Shown here: positions 52,590-64,000 of the stretch, piece by piece | Layout: each line of letters begins with the position of its first letter | How positions within the stretch are numbered: the first letter of the stretch is position 1 | Assembly (NCBI GenBank): GCA_022113835.1 | Contig: JAILWY010000014.1 | Coordinates: forward strand, 12,335,501 to 12,399,500 | From: Atopsyche davidsoni | Lineage: Eukaryota > Arthropoda > Insecta > Trichoptera > Hydrobiosidae | Length of the DNA stretch: 64,000 nucleotides | Direction: 5' to 3' | Notes under the pieces: model-generated | Databases searched by the model: none | Seen by the model: only the letters and a program-made list of their open reading frames with translations | Told to the model about the DNA's origin: nothing | Made by a program: the position numbers and the translations under genes

Positions 52590-52870
52590 CCAAACACAAC
52601 CCCCAGAGACTTGCCCTCGAGCTGGCGCCCAGCGGGGGTGTCTAAGCATGCCATTACATTATGCAATTGCTCCCAGGGCGGAAGGAAAGCCAATCACTCG
52701 GCGCAGGTGGGCGGCGATTCAATCACCTCCTAATGCATGGCCCGCCCTAGCATCTTGGGCGGACAATGCGCCGGAATGACTAGCCGGAATCCCGCAAGCC
52801 GCCCAAAGGTGTTCTATTAGTGGTCCCTTTGATCTATTAGCGCCTGACATCGAAGACAATTAGTATGCTT
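52590..52870. promoter_or_regulatory. Dense enhancer-like island
   Basis: Complex, non-repetitive sequence of about 280 bp with stops in all frames. Visible sites include a TCF/Pangolin-type CCTTTGATC (52826-52834), an E-box CAGGTG (52704-52709), two CAATCAC copies (52691 and 52720), and two TCTATTAG copies (52813 and 52833) on either side of the TCF site. Several TAAT and ATGCAAT-like cores lie at its start. Regulatory function is inferred. Confidence 0.35.
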
Positions 52871-55800
52871 CGGGTACAATAGTGAATGTACAATGTGTTA
52901 TCTACTAAAACATTATTTGGATACCTCGATCACTGAATAGAATATCGTGTAAATGTCAATGGTTATTTAATAATATTTTCGCATTTTAATTTTGTTTTTA
53001 ATCAAAGAAACTGCATGACTAAAATTAGACTCTAATAATATGAGTTTTTTGTCACATTTTTAATAATTTCGCTCAGTTTGGGCTGCACTCAAAAACAGCT
53101 TTTCACTGTTTGTTTTATGTACTCGTAATTCTATGAAATAAGTTCTGAATGGAAACAAACTTGGTCCCGGAAGTTTCCCAACAACGTTGTTTCACCCCTT
53201 TTTTAAAAGTTACTCCCCCAGATATAAATCCATCCCTCTTAATTCAACAGACAGGTAGGTGTAGGTTAGGCGGGGAAGAAGCACCGTTTCACCCTTCCCG
53301 TGTGCTTATTTCCTTTATTACTGTGTGCTTTTCCGTAATATTTCGCTGCGTTTTTCTTTGCTCCCTCTTGATTGATGATGGGGGTGCAATATCCTCGGGG
53401 ATCTTTCGGTGGTTGAATATCACGTGCACTGAAATTACAAATTCTGAAAGTTAATTTAATTCGATTTTGTGCTGATTTTTTATGCATAGCGCGACGCTTC
53501 GGGTGCGACACGATATAAATATAAAGAGGGCGAGAAAGCTTATCTTATGACCATGTTCTAGACTAATTTCCAAATAACTACTTTACAAATCAAACTTAAA
53601 CTTTCAAGGACATCGATTAAAAAATCAGACTACAAATCGAATATAATTTAGCACATTAATGAAGTTTTCAGTTCAGGGACTAATTTTAGCATTCAAGACA
53701 CTTTTTTAAAAGTTTTAAATTTCAAACATAAATGGCATTTATACTTATCATTTTTAATCGTCCACGCAAAGAATTTACGGAGCTTGTGTTAAATAGAACA
53801 AAATCACGCTTTTACAAACAAGCTGGTCAGCAACGTGATTTTCGTTTGTCGTGATTTCGATTAAACACGCCACGGGCAAGTGGGACCTGCCGGGGGCGCG
53901 CCGGGTCTCCTCCGACCCTTCATGCGGAGTGATGATCCGTTCGACGTCCGTCGGCCGCGCGGCGCTCCGACCATCGTTCTGTGCCTTTTTATTTTGACGA
54001 ATGGTTTATTTTCGGATTGACGCGATTTCCTCTCGTATTGGCACTCTGTTACTTGTGCGAGTGTGACTAATTGGATACAATTCATCAACATTTATCACAT
54101 TTAATTTCTCGTGCTCAAAGTTCTGTTTTACATTTACAGCTCTTTTAATATGATATAAACAATTGCCTGTTAAATATGTACTTTCCATATAATACTTTCC
54201 CTGTAATAGTATAAACCACGTTTTTGAAATTATTTATAACACTTTAGCAGCAAATCAAAGCGTGTCCATCAAATAGTTGGTTTTTTTTATTTTTATTCCT
54301 AGTGCTTCAATAAAAACTACGAGGGTGGGAGGCTCGCTCGTGCCGCTCGCCTTTCACTCGGCAGAGAGCCGCGGCATTGGGCGGGCCGAGGCGTGACAAA
54401 CGAAAACCTTCCCGGGAAATTGCGCCCGTCGCCGCGCTATTTGCGCCGGAGTGACGGCTTCCTTCCGAGCTTTGCCAGAACCACCGAGTCAGTCTATCTG
54501 GTTTTTTTTATTTATTATTTCATCACACCGAAGTGAATGTTATACTTTTTCCCGCTGACAGAATGTAATTATTACTGGAAGTTTCATTCTTTTATTTGCT
54601 TTGAGGAGATTTTATTTTCAGTTGTAAATGCTCTATCACAGCGCAATTTTTATATTGTTATGTTTTGATAAGGCTTTTCTCTGTATACATGCAACAACTA
54701 ATTCATTACGTTATGGAAATATGACTCACCAGAAATCGAAGTCACAACGTGTAAGCGAGTTAAGTTTTGCATTTTTTTTTAAAACTAACAGTTAGTTTTT
54801 GTGATATTTTCTAGACATGTTACAAATTTTCTAACCAATATTAGAGCTTTTTCACATCTAGAAATTACCATCATAACATATATATTTTACTGCAGTACAA
54901 ATGTTCGTATATAAATATATTTTTATTAATTTTTATATAACGTAAGTTGTTAAAAAAAATGTTCGTGACTGTACTGTTTTATTTGAAACTTATATTGTTT
55001 GTTTTTGTATTGCACATGCCAAGTCCTAATTAACCACACAAACACACGTGTCTAACGAGCCCAGTTATTACGGCCCCTGTGTTGCTAGTAAATTTAACAT
55101 AAACATCCAATTACTCCGCGACTTCCCTAATGCTTCACGCTCTCCCCGGGTTGACATTTTTTTAGCCGTCGCAAAGCTCTCCGGAGCTTCATAAAAGCTC
55201 TGTTTTCCCTCGGCAAACACCGCCGGCGAGAAAAGACTTGTCTCTCGTCTCTGCAGAATTGTTAAGTAATCGCTTGTGTTTTTGTTCAATTTCTTCCGCC
55301 GTTACCGAGCCTCCTTGTTTCCAGTACAATTTAAACTGTACACAAGTGAAGTGCTTAGATTTACACTTTCTTATGACTCTCCAGCGTATTAAATTCATTC
55401 AAAGTTAAAAGTTAATTAACATAAAAGTTTAATTACTGCGTGTTTTGGGTTGTTTCTATCGCATTGAAGGTAAATAACCAACAAATTAAATGTTTTAAAA
55501 CTGTGAAGTGTTCAAGGGGAGATGTTTTGAGATCTTGATGATGTAACTGAGGACTCCCATTGATTTTGACCGCTGGTATCTTGTATTATTATTCAAAACC
55601 CATAATTGACTATATTATTTTTTTTCTTAAAAAAAAAATTGAGAAATTAATAAGTTTTTTGTCTTTATTTATTTAAAATATAATATGTTATATTTTAATA
55701 TTACGTTACATCTCTCTTCAACTAATGTAGCCGTCGTGATTAATAACTGGTCAAATCCCTTCTGTTAATTATTATCTTATCAAATTATACAAATTCAGCT

Positions 55801-58800
55801 CTTAAATTAACCCGACAAAAAATTGTACATTTTTTTGTTATTTATTTATATTCGTCCTAAGTAACAACAGTTTTGAAAAAATAATAAACTGAATGTTATA
55901 CATAATTGAATATATATTTTGTATTGTTTATGATCTAATTTAATAATTTGATGATTTTCTAAAAAAAATAATCACTATTTAAAAGCAGTTGAAAAGTACT
56001 ACAAAATAATCTTTTAAGGACCTGATAATATCAATTGTTATTATCAATTAATACCGAAGAGCTTTAAAGCCCTTTATTATCAAAGCATGTTCGTTTATCC
56101 CACCGGCAACATCTCAAGTATTAAGTCTCATCCAATTTCCCAATAACGCGACAGCTTAACCCGCAGACTCAGATCACACGACTTCCAACCCGATACACCG
56201 CCGAGCCGTCGAGCCCCTTAATCTTAAGCTTATTAACTCCCCCGCTTGTTCCCGGGGCGGGCGGGCCGGGGGGCTGGCACGGTACGTGTTTACCGGTCCG
56301 GCTGAACATCCGATTACCCTAACTGACGGCTAACGTTTGATTTAACTTAACCCTGCGACGCCTGCACATCCTTTTTGACGACTGAGAACTTACGACCGAG
56401 TGGGTGGGATTAGATAATTGCTTTGTTTCACCCTCTGTAGGGCAATAGGTTCTCTAGATGTGTTAACTAAAATGTAGGAATGAAGTTTGAACTCGTTAAG
56501 CAGAATCAAGTAATTTTTTTTTCTTCTAATTTTAACACTTTTAAAAAGAAGAACGGAGGAAAACACGAGGTACAGGGTTGATCTTATATTGTAGCTTTCA
56601 AATTTTGTCGATTTTTAATATTTTGAATGTGGAAAAATCGGAAAAAGATTTTTTCAACCTCTTGACACTTGAGCTCCAGACTCTTTAGGTGGTTATCTAT
56701 ATACAATACAAAGAAAATTTATATCAGTGGAAAGGCAACTTTGATACACGAGAGGCAGATGAATACTATTAATTGGGGTTTTTTTTTACATGGTAATACT
56801 CAGTATGGGTTTCATGAAAACTTTTCCAGGTGTAGTAATTATCGGAAACCATTTTATTAAGCGTTAAATCTAAAAACCATTTTGTGTGGGAATCGTAGAG
56901 ATCGATAATACAGTTTGGTCTCTGGCTCGCAATTACGGACACATCACACTTTATCACGCCGCATCTAAAGCGCCCTTAAAAAGCCGCACAATTTCCCGCT
57001 TCCTTCCCCACCCGGCGATATCTCCCATCAACCCTTATCAATTTACACCCCCGCCAGAGTGGTCGCTCCTCCCTCCATCCGCTCACAGGGTGACCGCAAC
57101 CATCACTGATGATATAACCTTGCTTTTGATTTAAACTTCTCAACGATCTACAACTAGATGTTATCTGGTTAACAAAAACAGTCATTTAGAGAGATACACG
57201 ATAATAATTAAAAAAAATAATAAGCTATGTTAATGAATATAGGTTATATAAAAACACCATTTTTATTAAATGCTTGCGGGCTTAATTGGCTTAGAATAAT
57301 ATTACCGGAACTATTAATATTATCAACCAAGAGTCTTTATATAACGGCATATTCTAAACATATCCAAACATAATGTAACTACGCATATACATTATTCATT
57401 AACCCTTTTGAACATAGGGGTAAAGAGAGTGTGGTATTGTTTTTGTTTTACGTGATTTTTTTTACTAATTTAAATTGAATCCTCTGCCGTTGAATTTTCT
57501 TGCATACGTAATAATGGCAAATGTTCTTGAGTTTGCATTTATTTGATAAAAATGGTATTTAATAAATTTTCTTCACTAATTAAATTTGTTGCTGAAGTAA
57601 AATTATTACAAATTTTAATTTTTGCTTGAAAATATATATAATTTAGTTTCACGTTCAGCGTTCTCTCGGGTCATTTCAGTTCGCATTAAATACCGGTTAG
57701 AACGAGCCGGCCCTAATCTCTTTGCAAATTGATTCCGGCCTATCGCGGACCCGATACACTCTTAATTCGTTTAACGCACGCGATTTGTTTGTACGTATCC
57801 GCCCCCTCCCTGCCCGTGGGCCGCCTCCGTCCCCCGCAAGCGTGCCCCATTGAAACCCCTTCGCATTTACGTGTCCCCCCCCCTCTTTCCCGCCTCCACC
57901 CCCCTGAAAAGTGTTTTTAATTACGAAGAGTGCCCGAGTTACTGCTTTGTCTACAAAAGAACAATTTATTATTATCTTTCTGGTACGGCTGTGCATTCGC
58001 TTAGTGATTTATATATATTCAATATTTCATTGAAAGAATTTTAAATAAAAAAACCTGATTTTTTTCTAAAGAACTGTTAAAATAAACAAAAATAATTTTA
58101 AATTATATACAGCTAGACGCTTAACATTCTTTCATAAGAAAACTGCTTGCTGTATTTATGATTCTAAGTTTTCTTTAATGTTCAAAAATAACATCGATGC
58201 GATACGCGACACGTCGTCACTCTTGCGGACGCTTTCCGCGTGTTTTTCGTCCCTATATTCGTGTTATTCGTCACAAGATGACGGACCGACCACCCGCGCC
58301 CGTCTATTTTTTATTGTTTTGAGAGAGAACTTATAGTGACGTTTTTTTTAATTTCTAATAAGTTTAGCTACAAGTACGTGAGAAAATTTTCAATAAAATC
58401 ACCAGCCAGAAGTATACAAGGACACATTATAACTACTTGAGTTAGTCGTGTATGGCTTTGGATAGTTTTATAATGCGTTCGGTGATAAGTTCGCATTTTC
58501 ATTCCCTGCGCGTGTGCTCTTTTTGCTTCGAGTGGAGCGCGTGGCGAGGAGCGCGTCAATTACAGAGATTTGCGATCGATCTTCAAGCCGAGGAGCATTA
58601 CGAACTAATCACCCCTGCACGGGCGCTCAGCTCACCTTTCATGTGAAGTCTGCCATTAGCTTGGTTTGCCGGGACTGCCGCTCGTAATGTCTACACTTAT
58701 GTTCAGTTTCTCTTGAAATAAAAAGTGAATGGAATTTCTCCTTTGAGGGTCATGTTCAAAAAAAAAACCATAAGTTCAATGAAAAATAATAAGGGTCTAT

Positions 58801-59049
58801 ACATAAAGCTATATTGTTTATGTATTTAAAATATATATAAAAATAAATTAGCAACTAATTGGAAAAATGCAGGCATTGAGTACATGTGTCGGAGACTTGA
58901 TTTTTTTCCAAAAATACACATTAATTTATCGATGTAATGCTTTTACTCACGAGCAATAAAATTAGATAACAACTGAGCACAACAAGTGCCGATAATCTTA
59001 GTTTTGTTTGTCTTTACTTACAAGCAATCGATTTATGTGCACACTGCAA
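52871..59049. other. Non-coding, AT-rich with islands
   Basis: Islands near 53865-53985, 54320-54490, 55060-55260 (CATAAA at 55190-55195), 56105-56360, 56930-57100, 57660-57920 (TTTGCAAATTGATTCC, POU-like), 58190-58310 and 58480-58690. No gene recognised. Confidence 0.5.
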
Positions 59050-59068
59050 CTGCAGCAAGTACAACCTG

Positions 59069-59096
59069 AACACTCTCAGGCGGGCCTGAGAGTGTT
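59069..59096. repeat. Perfect inverted repeat, 13-bp arms, 2-bp spacer
   Basis: AACACTCTCAGGC is followed by GG and then its exact reverse complement GCCTGAGAGTGTT. The arms are mixed sequence rather than simple repeat, and the palindrome starts a GC-rich island (59050-59220). It is too short for a miRNA precursor and has no T-run after it to act as a terminator. Confidence 0.95.
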
Positions 59097-61290
59097 CCCG
59101 CCGCACGAGTCATTAAAGATGATCACGCCACGGGCCGCCTGCGCTACCGGCCACGGTGGCTGTGCATTATTACCCTATCACGTGGAAAACGACTGACTGC
59201 TTTGGATTCAAGTCGTAGTCGTATACGCGTATTCCAGTTGCGTATGTAACTCGACTCTGTATTTTTCAAGTCTAAGAGATTGTTTAATATGAATTTACAC
59301 ACTCATATATATGTATATACAGATACACACACATATTGTTTTTATTGATTATTCTTTCAGGCAAGTCTTTTAATTAGGTTGGTTGTAGCTATATTTATAG
59401 GTTAGGGTGTACTCTTTATCTGTAAGTAGATACTAGACTAAATCAAAATTTGAAGAGGCTTAGGATAAGCTTTAAGGCGTTGTTGAACAGCCTGAACTTT
59501 TCCACGAATCTTGTGCGTGGGCCGCGATTGTTTTGACATAAAAATAAGCTCTTTGGAAGTAACTCACTCGGAGTAACGAAATAGCGAAGTAAACATTTCA
59601 GCAAATTTCCTAGAAGGCATTTTAAAAGATCTTAAACTTGTTACAAACAAATATTCAACACGAACCTTTAAAGTTTATCTGAACGTTCACTCGGGTAGTT
59701 ACAAAAGGCGCTTCACCCGGCCCGCTAAGACAGTCCGGGGCCGGCGGCACTGCAAACACCATTGTCTTATTACCTTCCGCGCGGGTGCCCCCTCCGCCCT
59801 CGCCCCAGGAAAAGGTTCTCATTTCGAGTAAGTTTGCTCCGAAGGATCCCAAAGCCTCTCGTTGTTTGCTTTTGGCTCTTTCCGCAAATCTTGCGAAATA
59901 ACTCCCCGCCCGGGAGGTTATCTTTGATGTGTAATTCTTTAGCTTGTAAACAGCCTAAAGGATAAATTTGAAAACTCAAGGCTCAATCTAATAAACCTCT
60001 CGACCATACTGATAGTTTTGCTATATTTGGGCTAGAAGAGATTTTCACAATTTTATTCTGTAATGACAACGTTTTCTAAAGGAATTCCTTAATGTTTAAT
60101 AGCAAAATACTATTTTTTCTTCTACTTAGTTTTTCTAACATTTATGAAGAGTTCATTCCGTAAATAATGTCTATGTTTTGAATACGGAGTTTCCCAAATA
60201 TTACGAGCGCAATGTCTTTTCGAATATGTATTTGTTCAAATATTACAGCATAACTCAACGCTACAACATAAATTCTACATTCACACAGTTTATCTTCAAG
60301 CAGACTCCCAAAACTAGCAACTTAACAGAACTAAAACCCACACGCGGGCGGTATGGCAGCCCGGCGTGTTCGCCCAAGAGCTAACGCGCTCGGAGAGAAC
60401 GCCCCCTCAAGCGCTGTCGGCTGCCAACAATCCTTGCAGAATGCATGTAAATCGGCGTCCGCCCGCCTGATTTACGACCCCCTCGGAGGCGGACATATGT
60501 TGGACTAATCGATCCCGACTCTTTTTGGCCTATTGTTTGTACTTTTGTGGCTCTTTTTCGCATTCGGGTTCGGGTCTTTGTTGTCGAGCGCGCGCCGTTT
60601 ATCTGCCCGGGAAGCTCCCATTGTGCCCGGCCCGTGATGCACTGATAATGCTACCGGCCTTCGGTGTGTTTGAATCGCTTTTTGTAGTAGACCTAAACAA
60701 ATAGACTCCAATTTAAAACATACACAAAAAATATTGAACCGCTCTCACAACTCTTCATTGTGAACGCAATATTACAAATAAAACGTTTGATAATTTTTTT
60801 ACATCGGAAATAATTCAAATTTGAGACGTTGTGAAGTGTTTAAATTAAGTAAAAAATGCTACTTATTAACTTATTTTGGACATAAGCTTTGGGCCCTCGA
60901 CACACGTAGGAACAAATCGCGCCACCAACTTGCAGTTAGGCAATAGCGTCCCTTTATTTTGGGTGTTTTTTTATGGCTTACCAGTATGCTTTGTCTGGGC
61001 AACATTTAAACTGTAAACTAAAATCGCCAAGTTATTGTACACATGTATCAAATAATATTAACAACAAACTCAAAAATGTGGCAAAGAATGAGAACATATC
61101 GCATTAAACACAACAACTTCGTTATGAGGACGTTAAGGTGGGCCGGCAATTACAGCGGCCACCCCGCACCCCCCAGAACTGCTAATGATCCCCGACCTGA
61201 AATAAAATATTCAGCAAGCAATCCGGGCCCGCTCGGCGGAGCGTCTCCGGAGCGGATCTACGCGTGTCTACTTGATATGAGTACTTACAT
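59097..61290. other. Non-coding with GC islands at 59690-59930, 60330-60680 and 61130-61270
   Basis: The 60330-60680 island is long and complex. It contains CCATTGTG (Sox-type), CTATTGTTTGTA and ATGCATGTAAAT, and stops in every frame. The 61130-61270 island directly abuts the 3' end of the retrotransposon relic. Confidence 0.45.
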
Positions 61291-61593
61291 TTATTGCGTT
61301 TCTTTGTTGTCAATATCTTCTTCTGATGCCTCTCCTAATGGGAGGTTGGTGACCGTGTCATCGAGCATATCCCTATCCTGGGCCAGTCTCACCAATTCGG
61401 CCGCATTTCAGATCTCCAGCCAATGGCGCAAATTCTGCATCCACGTAAACTTTCTTCTTCCAATGCCCCCTTTTCCTTCGATTTTTCTTTGGACAATCAA
61501 CTGTAGGATGTTTTATTTATTATTACGGAAAATGTGGCCAAAATAGGAGACTTCTTGCATCAATGTCGCCTGATCTGCTTCTGTACATCATAA
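61291..61593 (-). pseudogene. Decayed non-LTR (RTE-like) retrotransposon, C-terminal end of the reverse transcriptase ORF
   Basis: Read on the minus strand, the region translates to a typical C-terminal tail of insect RTE-like non-LTR retrotransposon proteins. It has a YFGHIFRN block, then LLQ-like ILQLIVQRKIEGKGGIGRRK, then FTWMQNLRHWLE, then AAELVRLAQDRDML and an acidic end finishing at a TAA at 61291-61293. Two stops interrupt the frame, at 61513-61515 (after FRNNK) and 61408-61410 (after HWLEI), so the copy is dead. The polymerase core (FADD-type catalytic box) is not present upstream; homology fades beyond about 61593, consistent with 5' truncation. The long plus-strand frame over the same bases (61043-61546) is its antisense shadow. 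The clade assignment is from motif memory and could be a neighbouring non-LTR clade. Confidence 0.72.
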
Positions 61594-64000
61594 TTCCTTA
61601 CAGTTTTTCGTATTTTTTATTTTATTTTAACAGTGTAGAAAAATAAACTGATATGTCTATATTATATTAGAGACGAAAAAGCTTCGACATTACAAATTGT
61701 GGTGTGCAAATAATTATTACGTAAGCACGTGGTTTTAAATATACAAGCTTTTTTAAAAAACTTATTGCAAATGGGTTTAGATATATTATTTATGAATACA
61801 CTTACAGGCAGTCGTTAGGCTCGGACACAAAACATTTATATTAAATCAGTGAGCACGGGCATTATCTCCGGCCACTGGGCGGCACATTCCCGCGTAACGG
61901 CGGGTCAAGTCTCGGGGCGCGCCGGGGGAGGACGTAAACACATTTCCCGGGACATTGTGTCGCTTGAAAAGGTAGTTTGTCCTGCGCCCGGAAAACCCTA
62001 ATCTCATTTACAAGCGCCTTTATCAGTATTGGCACGCGGGCGGCGCGGACCTGTGGAGCGGATCCGGCCCGGTTAATGGTTTTTAAAAAAAATGATACAA
62101 GTGTCAATTCGGATTGTCAAATTAAATGAAAATGCGTTGATTTTTATTATAATTTATTTTTAAGATATTTAGAGATGTATTTAGTTCTACCTTTGGAACT
62201 TACGTGTATGAAAGAATAAATATTGGTTTGTATATTGTTTTTTTTCCTCTGTAGTAAACACAGCTGATTCTTATTCAAAGATAATTTATACTGATGTTGT
62301 ATCTATTAGTAAAATTTGTGAAATATAATATAATTAGCCATAAATCCACTATCAAATATCCTATATTCACATTTCCTATATTCAACTTTCACAGAAAAAT
62401 CTCTCACATTAATTAAATAACTATAATTTTGTAAGTGTTGCTATTTTACGGTGAATCGTCAAATGCATTCTCAGAATACTATGACTTTTAATGGTCTGCC
62501 AATTTTATCATGACGATGGTATTTTCAAATTTAATAAAATATGTTTACGTTTGTTTATTTTCAATAAATTCTTTGAAAATTATTATATTTATTATACATA
62601 ACATTTTTTGGTACAATATATATTTCATACTTATTACATGAATGATTTTAATTTCTCATAATTCATGTTAATGTTTAAAGCGATCGTGGTTTGACTGAAA
62701 AGATTATATTTATGAAATTAACGGTTACTTACTATATATTATTTCTTCGTATATTTATTTCGAGTTACCGTCTGCCTAACTCTGTTTTTATGACTCGAGT
62801 CTCTTTTGTCGGGCGCCAGAAAATTATACCCATTAATTTAAAGCTTATTTTTTATCACAAGTAATATTTTTTAAAGCAAAATGAACTGCTGAAATATAAA
62901 TTCATCAGCTCCCATTTATTTCATCCGAAAACATTTTGATTAAAGCCGCAAACATCTCATTTTTAATTTACCTCCCTTTCATTCTTGGGCCGTAAATAAA
63001 TACTCCAAGGCATTTTATTTCAACTTACCCGGATTGAGATATAACGTTTTTTATATTTCATTTATTGCACGGCCGCCAAGAATCTCAATCTATCCGCCCA
63101 CTTTCAAAGTTTTCCCGTTTTTAGTTTTAATTTTTCTTTCGCAACCCCATTCCAATTTCCTCAAAAGACGAGTTGCTGAGATTTAATATTCATCGGTTAT
63201 TATGGCGGATTTCGAGAAATATTAGTACAAGACGATTGAAACTCATTACGCTGATTGGTGTCATTCAGGCGCGGCAAACTATCCTGCTGCGGAGTTTCGG
63301 CTGTGAGTTTAATTCGATTTGCACCGAATCTAACTGTTATTGAGAAGGCAACTGTGCGGCTCCTGCGAGCTCACCTAATCCACCGGGTAAACTCATAACT
63401 CCCGACTTCGTAATTGGATCTCGAGTGATTGTATACATTGCCACGGCTGTGAATAATGTATTCCGTATTCACGGCTATAACTATCATAATTAATTTTATC
63501 GCAGTGACTCTGTTCCAAAAAAAAATCCCCATGGTACAACTGCCTGTTTTTTTTTTTTAAATTTCTTGTTGTATTTGAGCATACACAGTCTTGATTTTCT
63601 GAATAGGTACGTTTAAAGTAGTCAGCTTTGATATTCTCGCTGCGATCCATGTCTTCACCGCCTGTCAAGCGGTCGAGCTGAGGCGGCACCCGATGAAGCA
63701 CCTCGTGATGCCCGCTAATGGAGAAGCCCTCTGCGCTCGTGTCTCCATTACTTGCCAGATTACCCGAGTCGATTATTGTAGCTAAGTTGATGTTTAGCAC
63801 CCGCGCACTAATATATACAAATAATATAAAATATATGCAAATAAAATCGTTTTTATATTTTATGCCACAGATTTGAAGCATGTCTGATGTAGCAGCTTTA
63901 TTAATTGTCTAGAACTTGGCAATGAATCGATAGTCCATAGCAATTGAAAACGGCAACTCTCCCGTTTGTTTGTTTGTTTCTATAAATAGATGTTGCTTTT
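61594..64000. other. Non-coding, mostly AT-rich
   Basis: Islands near 61850-62080 and 63240-63400, and a weaker one at 63640-63800 with an open minus-strand frame discussed as a finding. ATGGCGG occurs at 63202-63208. From 62090 to 62980 I see nothing but AT-rich sequence. Confidence 0.45.

Noticed and set aside
59069..59096. miRNA precursor or transcription terminator
   Set aside because: A 13-bp stem with a 2-nt loop is too short for Drosha/Dicer processing, and no T-run follows.
61043..61546. Longest open frame in the window (167 codons, plus strand)
   Set aside because: Its second half is the antisense of the retrotransposon tail, and its first half crosses a GC island; the peptide has no domain character.

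Overview
The window reads as nuclear DNA of a multicellular eukaryote, most likely an arthropod and possibly a lepidopteran. I base this on an AT-rich background, a near absence of long open reading frames, a consensus splice site pair around a short GC-rich exon, a dispersed tRNA-derived SINE family, a decayed RTE-like non-LTR retrotransposon, a hAT-type terminal repeat and long (TA)n microsatellites. Nothing looks prokaryotic: there are no operons, Shine-Dalgarno/ORF arrays, rRNA genes or CRISPR arrays. The species is an inference and I cannot name it.

Only one protein-coding segment is well supported: a 150-bp, phase 0/0 internal exon on the + strand at 24150-24299 encoding 50 residues. 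It has a good branch-point candidate, a CAG acceptor, a GTGAGT donor, and 46 of its 50 codons end in G or C. I do not recognise the protein. If it belongs to a gene crossing the window, its flanking introns are at least about 24 kb upstream and 39 kb downstream. The remaining open frames look like chance runs through GC-rich patches or antisense shadows. Three weaker exon-like stretches (12437-12757 minus, 15856-16039 plus, 63630-63820 minus) appear only as findings.

The rest is non-coding. Its most striking property is a string of about 60 short GC-rich islands (roughly 100-400 bp, one per kb or so) in AT-rich DNA. They share no obvious repeat sequence but reuse short motifs: CCGCCC runs, CCGCCAT/ATGGCGG, and CATAAA, often as CATAAATC. 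This is what a large intron or gene desert full of developmental enhancers could look like, but conservation cannot be tested here.

Layout: 1-5.4 kb AT-rich with islands, including a GC-box plus GAGA cluster; 5.43 kb hAT terminus; 8.3 kb (TA)n; 14.1-14.6 kb two minisatellites; 21.7 kb (TA)n; 24.15 kb exon; 29.3 kb SINE; 30-47 kb islands; 47.8 and 51.3 kb further SINE copies; 52.6 kb dense enhancer-like island; 59.07 kb perfect hairpin; 61.3-61.6 kb decayed retrotransposon; 61.6-64 kb AT-rich DNA with islands. I found no convincing novel enzymatic or defence system.
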